DNA of 64,000 nt from Hyphomicrobiales bacterium (GCA_900466575.1 UBMP01000013.1:1-64000); one strand, 5' to 3'. Counted from the stretch's first letter, positions 19,797 to 27,733 are shown. The notes: generated from the letters alone by a model not told the origin. Program-made: numbers and translations.

Positions 19797-20573
19797 TCAG
19801 GCCGCCTTTTCGGGCAGCGTCATGAAGGTGCCCGCAGGAACCTTCTGAAGGGCTTCGTAATTCCCGTATTCCCGAACCCGCTTGAACGGCGCGTTTTCCA
19901 CGGCGTTGTACGAGCAGATATATCCCCAGCGATAGGTATCGGAACGATTTGCGTCGGAGCGATGTAGCAGGTTTCCGTCGAAGATCAGCGCGTCGCCTTC
20001 CTCCATCTCGACGTAAATGTGCTCGTATCGCTTGAGTGCAGCCTCAAGATGTTCCTGCTCGACATTCGTCTGGTCGTTCTCGCGGATGTGGTTGAGACGG
20101 CCGAGCTTATGCGTGCCCTTCAGGACCTGAAGGCAGCCGTTCTCCTTGGTTGCCTTGTCGAGCGCGACATAGATGCTCATCATTTCGGGTGCGAGGCAGC
20201 CATAATTGTACCAGTAGCCGAAGTCCTGATGCCATTCCCAGGCACCGCCCTCGTTCGGCTGCTTCATCGTCATCTTGTGGCTGTAAAGGTAGATCGGCTT
20301 GCCGACAGCGTCTTCGGCGAGATCGACCATGCGCTCGTCGCGGGCGAGGAAGCCGTATTGATCGTCCTCCGCCTTCGTCCACATTTTGAGCAGGGTGGTC
20401 TTGCCTTCCTTGTCGCCCTTGGCCATCACGGCTCCGGACTTGTTCTCGGCTTCGAGCTGCGCTCTGGCGCGCTCCCGGAAGGTGCTTACTTCATTCGAGC
20501 TCAGCAGTCCCTTGCGGATAATATATCCATCGCGTGCATAGGCCGCTGCTTCCGCTTCAGTCATCGTCAGCAT
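19797..20573 (-). CDS. Phytanoyl-CoA dioxygenase (PhyH) family Fe(II)/2-oxoglutarate oxygenase
   Basis: 258-aa non-haem iron oxygenase of the PhyH superfamily. The iron triad is visible: H115-x-D117 in W-E-W-H-Q-D-F-G and the distal His204 in N-L-L-H-R-S-D, with Arg215 (T-Y-R-W-G) placed to bind 2-oxoglutarate. It is the first gene of the sugar-transport operon and divergent from an AraC regulator, so it probably hydroxylates or demethylates the imported compound or a product. I choose ATG 20573, six bases after GGAG; ATG 20585 is possible. The substrate is unknown. Confidence 0.85.
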   Translation of the reverse strand: MLTMTEAEAAAYARDGYIIRKGLLSSNEVSTFRERARAQLEAENKSGAVMAKGDKEGKTTLLKMWTKAEDDQYGFLARDERMVDLAEDAVGKPIYLYSHKMTMKQPNEGGAWEWHQDFGYWYNYGCLAPEMMSIYVALDKATKENGCLQVLKGTHKLGRLNHIRENDQTNVEQEHLEAALKRYEHIYVEMEEGDALIFDGNLLHRSDANRSDTYRWGYICSYNAVENAPFKRVREYGNYEALQKVPAGTFMTLPEKAA

Positions 20574-20598
20574 TTTGGTCTCCATAAGATCGGTTCCC

Positions 20599-20620
20599 GG
20601 TTGCCATCCTCCTGGCAACC
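20599..20620 (-). promoter_or_regulatory. Hairpin with an SD-like loop upstream of the dioxygenase gene
   Basis: On the minus strand GGTTGCC and GGCAACC (7-bp arms) enclose AGGAGGAT, a perfect Shine-Dalgarno-like sequence in the loop, 14 bp before ATG 20585. It could be a translational control structure or, as DNA, a regulator-binding palindrome. Confidence 0.4.
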
Positions 20621-20708
20621 TCCACGGATGCTATGCGGCGGGGGCCGGCCTGACCCGACACACAAGCATCCTTGAAATTGAGATTAGTCATTTTGGAAAC
20701 GATCTAAA

Positions 20709-20738
20709 TGGACAAAGCAGCCAGTTTTTTTGTATAAT
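20709..20738 (+). promoter_or_regulatory. Sigma-70-type promoter of the araC-family gene
   Basis: TGGACA (20709-20714, one mismatch to TTGACA), an 18-bp spacer and a consensus TATAAT (20733-20738). The ATG of the regulator is at 20745, only 6 bp after the -10, so transcription would begin at or next to the start codon and the message would be leaderless. Confidence 0.6.
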
Positions 20739-20744
20739 ACGCGC

Positions 20745-21590
20745 ATGGAGAAAAGTGTGTCCGTTCTGGAAAGTCTACACTTCGTCCCAGAGGCGGGATG
20801 GGGGCAGGCTGCGTTCAGTATCCTAAGGGCGGGCAAGATGGCCGCTGCCCCAGACTATCGTGTCGTTCGCGACCGCCATGTCGGCCAGGATGTCCTGTTT
20901 TGCGTCTCCGGGACGGGTTTCGTGGAAACGATGGGGCAAAAAATCGCCGTTCGGGCTGGCGAACTGGCATGGATCGCCAACGAGCAGCCTCATGCTCATC
21001 ATGCCGACCCAGACGATCCCTGGACCCTGCTGTGGTTTCGTTTCGACGGACCAAACATGCCGCTCCTGCGCAGCAAGATGTTTGGTGAAGCGGTGTCATT
21101 GGCAAAAATCGAGGATGAATTGCCGCTGCGGAACTGGTTCGAACGGCTCTTCGCCGCCATGCACACCGGCGGCTCGGGGCTCGAATTCCGGCTCAATCAT
21201 CTTGTCGGCGAGTTTCTTTCCATTCTCGACGGCGCGATCCGGGGCGATCGACATGGGGCATTGCCCGAACCGCTGCGGCTCGCGCTTTCGGCAATGCGCG
21301 GTGACATCAGAAAGAGTTGGGATAGCGACGCCCTATCCGCGCTCACGCATCTCAGCCCTTCACACCTGCGCCGATTATTTCGCAAACATCTCCGGACGAG
21401 CCCTCATCAATGGCTCCTGCGCGAACGATTGACCCGCGCACAGGGACTTATTACCGACAGCGATGTTGCAGTCGCGGAAGTCGCCGAACTGTGCGGCTTC
21501 TGTGACGTCTATCATTTCAGCCGAGAGTTCAAGCGTTCCATCGGCACGCCACCTGCTACCTGGCGACGCCGGGAGGCGGGGCACGGCTGA
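20745..21590 (+). CDS. AraC-family transcriptional regulator
   Basis: 281 aa. The N-terminal ~150 residues form a cupin-like sensor (V-R-D-R-H-V-G-Q-D-V-L-F, then Q-P-H-A-H-H-A-D-P-D-D-P-W). The C-terminal ~100 residues carry two helix-turn-helix units, with L-S-P-S-H-L-R-R-L-F-R-K-H and the family signature V-A-E-L-C-G-F-C-D-V-Y-H-F-S-R-E-F-K-R. It is divergent from the dioxygenase/sugar-transport operon and is its probable activator, responding to the imported sugar. The start is ATG 20745; an in-frame TTG at 20730 lies inside the -10 element and is unlikely. Confidence 0.9.
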   Translation: MEKSVSVLESLHFVPEAGWGQAAFSILRAGKMAAAPDYRVVRDRHVGQDVLFCVSGTGFVETMGQKIAVRAGELAWIANEQPHAHHADPDDPWTLLWFRFDGPNMPLLRSKMFGEAVSLAKIEDELPLRNWFERLFAAMHTGGSGLEFRLNHLVGEFLSILDGAIRGDRHGALPEPLRLALSAMRGDIRKSWDSDALSALTHLSPSHLRRLFRKHLRTSPHQWLLRERLTRAQGLITDSDVAVAEVAELCGFCDVYHFSREFKRSIGTPPATWRRREAGHG

Positions 21591-21743
21591 TGTGTGCCCG
21601 GTTCCGCAAGATCCATTGTTCCGCTCAGCGCCTTCCTCTTGGACACACCTAATGTCGCGACGTGCTTCTGGAAGCCATACGAATGAGGGCAAGGCTTAAC
21701 GCCAGATTGCTTTAGGCCAATGTGAAAGAGAGCGTCCGGAGAA

Positions 21744-21833
21744 TGGCGGAGAGGGTGGGATTTGAACCCACGATACCCGTGAAGGTATGCCGCATTTCGA
21801 GTGCGGTGCATTCGACCACTCTGCCACCTCTCC
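21744..21833 (-). tRNA. tRNA-Ser(CGA)
   Basis: The minus strand folds as a class II tRNA of 90 nt with the 3' CCA encoded. The acceptor stem is GGAGAGG/CCTCTCC, the anticodon loop CTCGAAA gives anticodon CGA (plus-strand 21797-21799), there is a long variable arm, and the T-loop is GGTTCAAATCC. It decodes UCG. It is separate from neighbouring protein genes, with its own promoter upstream. Confidence 0.97.
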
Positions 21834-21869
21834 GCATGTCTGGTCGGCGCGGTTTGACGCGCGGGCTGT

Positions 21870-21898
21870 CTCATAGCGAGAGATAGATGGGCTGGCAA
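21870..21898 (-). promoter_or_regulatory. Promoter of tRNA-Ser
   Basis: On the minus strand TTGCCA (21893-21898), a 17-bp spacer and TATGAG (21870-21875). It lies 36 bp upstream of the tRNA 5' end. Confidence 0.5.
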
Positions 21899-21931
21899 GA
21901 GCGAAAATGCAAGAAATCATTGGGCTTTGGG

Positions 21932-21960
21932 TTGACAGTCATCGAGCCTTCACGTATCCC
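21932..21960 (+). promoter_or_regulatory. Promoter of rplU-rpmA with a long leader
   Basis: Consensus TTGACA (21932-21937), 17-bp spacer and TATCCC (21955-21960). The resulting 5' leader of about 170 nt before rplU includes a hairpin CCCGCA-ggaca-TGCGGG near 22000-22016. Ribosomal-protein leaders are often autoregulatory, but I see no structure I can name. Confidence 0.5.
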
Positions 21961-22138
21961 GCGACGGTCAAATGGCATGGACTCCGTCCGCCGTTTGCGC
22001 CCGCAGGACATGCGGGTTTCACCGGCAGGGGATGCAAGGTCGCAAGGCTTTGGAATTCCTGCTCAATCGACTGATAAAAAGACGGCCGCCTGCGCGATTT
22101 GTGTGGGAAGAGCCGGAACGGACATGAAAGGTTAAAAA

Positions 22139-22444
22139 ATGTTCGCAGTCATCAAGACCGGCGGTAAGCAGTACCGCGTGGCCGCCAACGACGTTCTGAC
22201 AGTTGAAAAGCTGGAAGGCGAAGCAGGCGCCAAGATCGAATTCACCGAAGTTCTCATGGTTGGCACGAAGATCGGCGCTCCCGTTGTGGCAGGCGCTGTC
22301 GTGACGGCGGAAGTTGTCGAGCAGGGTCGCGCCAAGAAGGTCATCGCCTTCAAGAAGCGCCGCCGGCAGAATTCCAAGCGCACCCGTGGTCATCGCCAGC
22401 ATCAGACGACTGTCCGTATCCTGGACATCGCGGCCGGCAAGTAA
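22139..22444 (+). CDS. rplU: 50S ribosomal protein L21
   Basis: Large-subunit protein, 101 aa, normal length. It begins [14 protein letters not shown], the L21 hallmark, and carries the rRNA-binding tail [21 protein letters not shown] lies upstream of the ATG. It is followed 25 bp later by rpmA, the universal partner. Confidence 0.98.
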   Translation: MFAVIKTGGKQYRVAANDVLTVEKLEGEAGAKIEFTEVLMVGTKIGAPVVAGAVVTAEVVEQGRAKKVIAFKKRRRQNSKRTRGHRQHQTTVRILDIAAGK

Positions 22445-22469
22445 GAACTAGGTTTAAAGGAGAACTCCC

Positions 22470-22742
22470 ATGGCACACAAAAAAGCTGGCGGCTCCTCGC
22501 GCAACGGTCGCGACTCGCAGTCCAAGCGCCTTGGCGTGAAGAAGTTCGGCGGCGAAGCCGTCGTTGCAGGCAACATTATCGTGCGTCAGCGCGGTACGCA
22601 GTGGCACATTGGTGACAATGTCGGCCTCGGCAAGGATCATACGATTTTTGCGCTTACCGCCGGCAATGTGAACTTCCGTACGAAAGCCAACGGCCGCACG
22701 TACGTGTCCGTGATGCCGAAAGCGGCAGAAGCAGCGGAATAA
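22470..22742 (+). CDS. rpmA: 50S ribosomal protein L27
   Basis: 90 aa. The N-terminus [16 protein letters not shown] is diagnostic and reaches the peptidyl-transferase centre. There is no N-terminal extension, so no cleavage of the Firmicutes type is expected. GGAG lies upstream of the ATG. A strong terminator follows at 22821-22858. Confidence 0.98.
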   Translation: MAHKKAGGSSRNGRDSQSKRLGVKKFGGEAVVAGNIIVRQRGTQWHIGDNVGLGKDHTIFALTAGNVNFRTKANGRTYVSVMPKAAEAAE

Positions 22743-22820
22743 GCCGGTAGCGCTTTAAAACAGCCGGCGTCTCATCGACCCGGCTGGCGCACCCTGGAAA
22801 CAGGTTCAGGCCAGAGACAG

Positions 22821-22858
22821 AAAAGGGGAGATGGGGCGATACCCAACTCCCCTTTTTC
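22821..22858 (+). terminator. Rho-independent terminator after rpmA
   Basis: AAAAGGGGAG-a-TGGG and CCCA-a-CTCCCCTTTT form a long stem around a short loop, running into T5. It separates the ribosomal operon from the acetyltransferase pair. Confidence 0.8.
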
Positions 22859-22883
22859 TTTTGTCTCAGAAAGGACTGAACCG

Positions 22884-23519
22884 ATGCAAAGCGAGTTGTT
22901 GAGAGAGGGGCCATCCCGGTCCCCGTTAGAGCGGCCAGAACCGCCGAGAGCGTTAAGCGCGTCCCCCGTCCTGTTATCCGAGCGGCTTGTTCTGCGCGCT
23001 CCCCACATTGACGACATCGACGCCCTTGCCCATCTCGCCAACAATGCCAAAGTCGCTACGATGGTTTCGCGTATGCCCCACCCCTATACGGTGGCCGATG
23101 CCCGAGCCTTTGTCGGCCGCGCCGCCAATGGCGGGATTGGCAAGGCCGTCTATGCCATTACCAAGGCGGATGACGGTCGATTTTTAGGTTGCTGCGGGAT
23201 CGAGCAGGATGCGAGCGATCCGGGTCGCGCCGAGATCGGCTACTGGCTGGGCGAGCCGTTCTGGAACCAGGGCTATGCGACGGAGGCCGCGCAGGTTCTC
23301 GTCGACATGGCTTTCCGCTCCGGGCCGATCGAGACGATCGACGCGCGTTGCCGTGTTGTCAACGTCGCGTCCCGGCGGGTCATCCACAAGTGCGGGTTCC
23401 AGTTCCAGGGCACGGGCATGGTTTCGGCTTTGGCCATGGGCGGGCCTGTTCCCGTCGAATGGTACCGGCTCGACCGGCGGACTTGGATGTCGTTGAGAAG
23501 CTGGGGAGGTTCGAGATGA
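22884..23519 (+). CDS. GNAT-family N-acetyltransferase (RimJ/RimL-like)
   Basis: 211 aa. After ~30 divergent residues the RimJ/RimL-type pattern appears: L-L-S-E-R-L-V-L-R-A-P, then I-G-Y-W-L-G-E-P-F-W-N-Q-G-Y-A-T-E-A-A (acetyl-CoA-binding region) and N-V-A-S-R-R-V-I-H-K-C-G-F. It would acetylate a protein N-terminus, an amino group of a small molecule or a drug. AAGGA precedes ATG 22884. The stop overlaps the second GNAT start (ATGA), so the pair is coupled and probably arose by duplication. Confidence 0.88.
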   Translation: MQSELLREGPSRSPLERPEPPRALSASPVLLSERLVLRAPHIDDIDALAHLANNAKVATMVSRMPHPYTVADARAFVGRAANGGIGKAVYAITKADDGRFLGCCGIEQDASDPGRAEIGYWLGEPFWNQGYATEAAQVLVDMAFRSGPIETIDARCRVVNVASRRVIHKCGFQFQGTGMVSALAMGGPVPVEWYRLDRRTWMSLRSWGGSR

Positions 23520-24127
23520 GCGCGCTCGCACTTCCGCAGCGGAGCCACAGGCACGCGTCGGCTCCGGTCCGCAGCCTCGACTTCGCCTCTCAGCCGACCA
23601 TCCGCACACCGCGGCTGACGCTGCGCAAGCTGAAGCCGGAGGACCAGTATCGGATTGCCGCCGCCATGCAGGATATCCGGGTCGTCCGCATGCTGACCTC
23701 GGTTCCGGTTCCCTATGCCAGCGACGATGCGCTGGACTGGATCCGGCTCTGGGACGCTGGCGAGTTCAATGGCTGGGCCTATGCCATCACCTTCGACGGC
23801 GGTGCGCTGGAAGGCTGCATCACCATCGAATGGCGGGAAGCGGGCGACCGCACCGGCTGGCACCTTGGCTACTGGCTGTCGCCCTCTCATTGGGGCGACG
23901 GCTATATGACCGAGGCTGTCGGCGCGATCATCGAGGGCTTCTTCGGGCGGATGATGGGCGAGACGCTGTTTGCTGGCGCCATCGCTGACAATCCGGCTTC
24001 GCTGAAGGTCCAGAACAAGCTGGGCTTCCAGGTCACGGGGACGAGCGATGTCTATTCGCACTCCCGCGGCGCCATGGTCAGGGTCATCGACACGGAGGTC
24101 ACGTTCGGCTCGTTCATGCCGGCGTGA
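23516..24127 (+). CDS. GNAT-family N-acetyltransferase (second of a pair)
   Basis: 203 aa. Same RimJ/RimL architecture as its neighbour: T-P-R-L-T-L-R-K-L, L-G-Y-W-L-S-P-S-H-W-G-D-G-Y-M-T-E-A-V and N-P-A-S-L-K-V-Q-N-K-L-G-F. ATG 23516 is chosen over a far upstream start because it overlaps the previous stop and has GGGGAGG ahead of it. Two terminators follow. In several Rhizobiaceae, as I recall, such a pair sits between rpmA and obgE; here obgE is not next. Confidence 0.87.
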   Translation: MSALALPQRSHRHASAPVRSLDFASQPTIRTPRLTLRKLKPEDQYRIAAAMQDIRVVRMLTSVPVPYASDDALDWIRLWDAGEFNGWAYAITFDGGALEGCITIEWREAGDRTGWHLGYWLSPSHWGDGYMTEAVGAIIEGFFGRMMGETLFAGAIADNPASLKVQNKLGFQVTGTSDVYSHSRGAMVRVIDTEVTFGSFMPA

Positions 24128-24135
24128 CTTTAACG

Positions 24136-24166
24136 GACCCCGCCAATCCCTGCGGCGGGGTCTTTT
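24136..24166 (+). terminator. Terminator after the GNAT pair
   Basis: GACCCCGCC (24136-24144) pairs with GGCGGGGTC (24154-24162), 9 bp perfect, followed by TTTTC. Confidence 0.75.
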
Positions 24167-24182
24167 CACTTTTGCATGAAAG

Positions 24183-24215
24183 AAACCCGGCCGAATTTGT
24201 TTCGGCCGGGTTTTT
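24183..24215. terminator. Bidirectional terminator between GNAT pair and doxX
   Basis: Perfect 13-bp arms (AAACCCGGCCGAA at 24183-24195 and TTCGGCCGGGTTT at 24201-24213) around TTTGT, with T-rich and A-rich flanks. It can stop both the rightward GNAT and the leftward doxX transcript. Confidence 0.8.
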
Positions 24216-24244
24216 CACACCAGTTTTGTGGGGAGGGTGGCCGG

Positions 24245-24631
24245 TCAGCGGCCGATCAGCGCCTTGAGGGCAGGGCGCTGCAGAGCGATCACGGCGACGA
24301 GGAGCGCGCCGATGACAATCGTGTGGATCCAGTCCATGTGCAGAATGGCGATCTGCGTGACAAACGCGCCGGCGTCTACGCAGAGCAGCAACAGGGCCCC
24401 CAGCGGCGAGAAGCGCGGGATGAGAACGGCGACGCCGCCGACCAGTTCCAGGAGGCCCGTGACGTAGCGGAAGCCCTGGCCAAGCCCGATGATGGCGAAT
24501 TCATCGACCATCTGTTGCTGGCCCGAGAGTTTCATGAAGGAGGCCGCGAGAAAGATTGCTCCCGCGAGGATCCGCAACACCCAGAGGGTGATCGTCTTGC
24601 CGGACCAACCGGCCTTTGCAACAGTTTCCAC
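24245..24631 (-). CDS. DoxX-family membrane protein
   Basis: 128 aa with four hydrophobic helices: L-R-I-L-A-G-A-I-F-L-A-A-S-F-M-K-L near the N-terminus (family signature), Y-V-T-G-L-L-E-L-V-G-G-V-A-V-L, L-G-A-L-L-L-L-C-V-D-A-G and the C-terminal I-V-I-G-A-L-L-V-A-V. DoxX proteins are small inner-membrane proteins with poorly defined redox or stress roles. It is divergent from a LysR regulator 103 bp away, which probably controls it. Confidence 0.88.
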   Translation of the reverse strand: METVAKAGWSGKTITLWVLRILAGAIFLAASFMKLSGQQQMVDEFAIIGLGQGFRYVTGLLELVGGVAVLIPRFSPLGALLLLCVDAGAFVTQIAILHMDWIHTIVIGALLVAVIALQRPALKALIGR

Positions 24632-24734
24632 GTTTCAATTCCTTGCCTTGAGAAGATGCGGAAACCTAACGCGCCTCATCCATTTGAAGAAGAGATTGAA
24701 TTTCGATATTATCCATCTAAATTGGAGATGGATC

Positions 24735-25643
24735 ATGCTGAACGCCTTGACGCTCGACCAGTTGCAGGTGCTGGTCACCATTCAGGATACGGGCAGCTTT
24801 TCAGCTGCCGGGCGGAAGCTTCGCCGGGTGCAATCGGCCATCAGTCATGCCGTGCAGTCTCTGGAGAACATCCAGCAAGTTCAATTGTTTGATCGCAGCG
24901 GCAAGGTGCCGAAGATGACGGAGGCAGGGCGGGTTCTTGCGGCCCAGGCACGGCTGGTTCTGCGTCAGGCAGACCAATTTTCCCGCATGGCAAGCTCCAT
25001 GTCGGCGGGGCTGGAACCAGAGCTCGGCATTGCCATCGACAGCATGGTGCCGACTCCGCCGGTCCTGAACAGCCTTTCCCGCCTGCAGAAGACCTTTCCC
25101 GATCTGGCCGTCTCCATCTTCACCGAGGGGCTCTGGAGCGCGGAACGCCGCGTCCGAGACGGAACCGCCGCGATTGCGATCTGCGCGCTCATCCCGTTGA
25201 TGTCGCAGGACATGCAGGCTTATCCCCTCACATCGGTGTCACTGGTGCCGGTCGTCTCGCCGTCGCATACGCTGGCGCATGCCAAGCCGCCGGTCGATCG
25301 TGAGGTGCTGGCCGAACATGTCCAGCTGATCCTCACCGATCCGACGCAGCAGGCGGGTCCGAGCTTCAGCGTGGTCAGCCCGCGGGTCTGGCGCTTTGTG
25401 GATATAGGCCGCCGGCTGGAGTTTCTGCTCGGTGGCTTCGGCTGGTGCAACATGCCGCATCATCTGGTGGCGGATCATCTCAAGCAGGGGCGGCTTGTTC
25501 GTCTGCACATCGAGGACACGGGCATCCTGCCCGGGCTCCTGCCGCTTTATACGACCCATCGCCGCGACACGCCGCTCGGCAAGGCGGCACAATGGCTGCT
25601 TGCAGATCTGCAGCAGCAGAAATGGCCGGGTGTGGAGGGCTGA
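24735..25643 (+). CDS. LysR-family transcriptional regulator
   Basis: 302 aa. The N-terminal winged helix is L-T-L-D-Q-L-Q-V-L-V-T-I-Q-D-T-G-S-F-S-A-A-G-R-K-L-R-R-V-Q. The effector-binding domain follows (E-L-G-I-A-I-D-S-M through V-P-V-V-S-P-S-H-T-L). GGAG seven bases upstream selects ATG 24735. Between it and doxX lies the AT-rich segment ATTT-N15-AAAT (24699-24721), which fits a T-N11-A LysR box; that assignment is tentative. Confidence 0.88.
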   Translation: MLNALTLDQLQVLVTIQDTGSFSAAGRKLRRVQSAISHAVQSLENIQQVQLFDRSGKVPKMTEAGRVLAAQARLVLRQADQFSRMASSMSAGLEPELGIAIDSMVPTPPVLNSLSRLQKTFPDLAVSIFTEGLWSAERRVRDGTAAIAICALIPLMSQDMQAYPLTSVSLVPVVSPSHTLAHAKPPVDREVLAEHVQLILTDPTQQAGPSFSVVSPRVWRFVDIGRRLEFLLGGFGWCNMPHHLVADHLKQGRLVRLHIEDTGILPGLLPLYTTHRRDTPLGKAAQWLLADLQQQKWPGVEG

Positions 25644-25649
25644 TCCCGT

Positions 25650-26087
25650 TCAGGCAGCGATCGTTTCAAGTCCGGCGCGCATGGTCTCGCTCAACGCCTT
25701 CGGCCGGCGCGATGCGCGGTCGACATAGACATGAATGAAGAAGCCTTCGGCGCTGGCCTGGTTCTCGTCGTTGCGGAAGAGGCCGACCTCATAGCGCACC
25801 GAGGAGGAACCAATGCGGGCAACGCGGATGCCAGCGGAAATCACATCCGGAAACATCATCTCGGCATGATAGCGGCAGCCGGTTTCGACCACGAGCCCCA
25901 CTTCCGTCCCCGCCTTGATGTCCAGCAGCCCTGCCTCGATCAGCCAGCCGTTCACGGCCGTATCGAAGAGCGAATAATGCACGACATTATTCATATGGCC
26001 GTAAATGTCGTTATCCATCCAGCGCGTCTGGATGGTGCGGAAGGCGCGGTAATCGGCGCGGGTGGAGGGGCCAGTGCGTTCAGCCAT
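25650..26087 (-). CDS. Hotdog-fold acyl-CoA thioesterase (4HBT type)
   Basis: 145 aa, expected to hydrolyse an acyl- or hydroxybenzoyl-CoA thioester in the cytoplasm. The 4HBT signature is clear: T-R-W-M-D-N-D-I-Y-G-H-M-N-N-V-V-H-Y, with the catalytic-position Asp, followed by the strand V-V-E-T-G-C-R-Y-H. The frame extends far upstream, but ATG 26087 gives the normal family length and start. It converges on the LysR gene (6 bp apart) and is divergent from the aldo/keto reductase. Confidence 0.87.
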   Translation of the reverse strand: MAERTGPSTRADYRAFRTIQTRWMDNDIYGHMNNVVHYSLFDTAVNGWLIEAGLLDIKAGTEVGLVVETGCRYHAEMMFPDVISAGIRVARIGSSSVRYEVGLFRNDENQASAEGFFIHVYVDRASRRPKALSETMRAGLETIAA

Positions 26088-26202
26088 TGCGGTCTTTTCC
26101 AGCCTGCATCTCGGTGCTCCTCGTCCTTCTTGTCTCTCCGATGTCGGTGTCATCTTCATCATCGTCCCGGCGCGCGCAAGTCGCAAAATCCGTTCGAACG
26201 GC

Positions 26203-26230
26203 TTGCACCCCGGCCGGCGCTTGATATGCA
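26203..26230 (+). promoter_or_regulatory. Possible promoter of the aldo/keto reductase gene
   Basis: TTGCAC (26203-26208), 16-bp spacer, TATGCA (26225-26230), 29 bp ahead of the ATG. Moderate match only. Confidence 0.35.
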
Positions 26231-26259
26231 TGGATGTGAAGATCGAAGGAGCAAAACCG

Positions 26260-27243
26260 ATGAAGACGCGCAAACTGGGCAAGAACGGACCGGATGTCGG
26301 GGCGGTGGGCCTTGGCTGCATGAGTTTCGGCGGCATGTATGGGCCGACGGATCGCGAGGAGAGTTTTGCCACGCTGAAAAAGGCGCTTGATCTCGGTGTC
26401 ACCCATCTCGATACGGCCATCGTTTACGGGACGGGTCTTTCCGAGACGCTGATAGGAGACTTCATCCGGCAAAATCCGCACAGTTTCACCATCGCCTCCA
26501 AATGCGGGATCGTCACGCAGCCGGTGCGCAGCTTCAGCAACAAGCGCACCTATATCCGCGAGGCGCTGGAAACGTCGCTCACGCGGCTCGGCGTCGATCA
26601 TATCCCGCTTTACTACCTTCATCGCCGCGACACGGAAGTGCCGATCGAGGATGCGGTGGGCTTCATGGCGGAGCTGGTCGTGGAGGGCAAGATCGGTGGC
26701 ATCGGCCTTTCCGAAATTGCGCCTTCCACACTCGAGCGGGCAAGCGCCGTGCATCCCATCATGGCGGTGCAGAACGAATATTCGCTCTGGACCCGGCTGC
26801 CAGATCTCGGCCTCGTGCAGGCTTGCGAGCGCCTAGGCACCGCCTTCGTCGCCTTCTCGCCAGTCGGACGCGGCGTCTTCGCCGACCGTGCGCCCGATCC
26901 CGCGAAGATGGGGGAGAGTGATTTCCGCAGGACCAATCCGCGCTTCACGGGCGATAATTACGTCCGCAACAATGCCCGCATCGAGCGCTTCCGCACCTAT
27001 GCCCGCGACCATGGCTGGAACACGTCGGCCTTGGCAGTCGCCTGGACGCTGGCGCAGGGCGATCACATCATCCCGATCCCCGGCACGCGCTCGCCCGGCC
27101 ATCTGGAAGAGCTGGCGCAGGCGGTCGACATCCGGCTAGGGGTCTCCGAGCTCGCCGAAATAGAGACGTTGCTTCCCGTCGGTTTCGCGCATGGAACCCG
27201 CTACACGGACGCTCAGCTGGTGGGGACCGAGCTTTACTGCTGA
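26260..27243 (+). CDS. Aldo/keto reductase
   Basis: 327-aa NADPH-dependent oxidoreductase with a TIM-barrel. The catalytic tetrad is in place: Asp51 and Tyr56 (H-L-D-T-A-I-V-Y-G), Lys in A-S-K-C-G and His in Y-Y-L-H-R-R-D. The C-terminal NADP-binding segment I-P-I-P-G-T-R-S-P-G-H is also clear. It belongs to the AKR group related to YajO/pyridoxal reductase-like enzymes. AAGGAG upstream supports ATG 26260. Substrate is unknown. Confidence 0.92.
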   Translation: MKTRKLGKNGPDVGAVGLGCMSFGGMYGPTDREESFATLKKALDLGVTHLDTAIVYGTGLSETLIGDFIRQNPHSFTIASKCGIVTQPVRSFSNKRTYIREALETSLTRLGVDHIPLYYLHRRDTEVPIEDAVGFMAELVVEGKIGGIGLSEIAPSTLERASAVHPIMAVQNEYSLWTRLPDLGLVQACERLGTAFVAFSPVGRGVFADRAPDPAKMGESDFRRTNPRFTGDNYVRNNARIERFRTYARDHGWNTSALAVAWTLAQGDHIIPIPGTRSPGHLEELAQAVDIRLGVSELAEIETLLPVGFAHGTRYTDAQLVGTELYC

Positions 27244-27361
27244 GCCGGGCGGCGGCTCAGCCGCCGTATTTTTCGACCCGGTGCACAAGCGCATTGCCTC
27301 CCACCGCATTACCGTTACAATCCTATTGTTGACGGACGGACAGCTTTGGGAGGAGCGATAC

Positions 27362-27733
27362 GTGAGACGGATGTGGCCAGACGAATTTGCCTTTCTCTTG
27401 AACGATGCGGAAGAGGTCGGCATTTCCATAAAACCCCTGACGCCGGATGATGCTTCGCCTCGGAAGGCAATCACGCGGAGGGCTTTGAAAGCGCGTATCA
27501 GCCAGGAGGATTTCGAAAAAATATGGCCCCTTGCCGAGACGCGCTATCGCCTTTCCGGAAATTTGTTGGGCAAGGCCATCACACTGATCACATCCAATCC
27601 GCATTATCGCGATTGGCATCCTTTAGACGGTGGAAGTGTGGAAGACATATCCGACAGCGGCCAGCATTACACAAAACGCTATGTGATCGTGCATTTTCTT
27701 CTCGATGACGTTCGAGAGACAGCCGAAGCCTGA
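27362..27733 (+). CDS. Hypothetical protein
   Basis: 123 aa with no family I recognise, no signal peptide and no membrane helix. It is soluble and moderately charged, with aromatic-rich segments ([10 protein letters not shown] and W-H-P-L-D-G-G-S-V). GTG 27362 is chosen because GGGAGGAG precedes it by six bases; the longer open frame from 27191 would overlap the reductase gene in another frame. The surrounding composition is a little lower in GC than the neighbours. Confidence 0.6.
   Translation: MRRMWPDEFAFLLNDAEEVGISIKPLTPDDASPRKAITRRALKARISQEDFEKIWPLAETRYRLSGNLLGKAITLITSNPHYRDWHPLDGGSVEDISDSGQHYTKRYVIVHFLLDDVRETAEA

Noticed and set aside
21744-21833. tRNA-Ser as an integration site for a nearby island
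   Set aside because: The genes on both sides are core or regulatory, and I see no repeated 3' tRNA segment or integrase.
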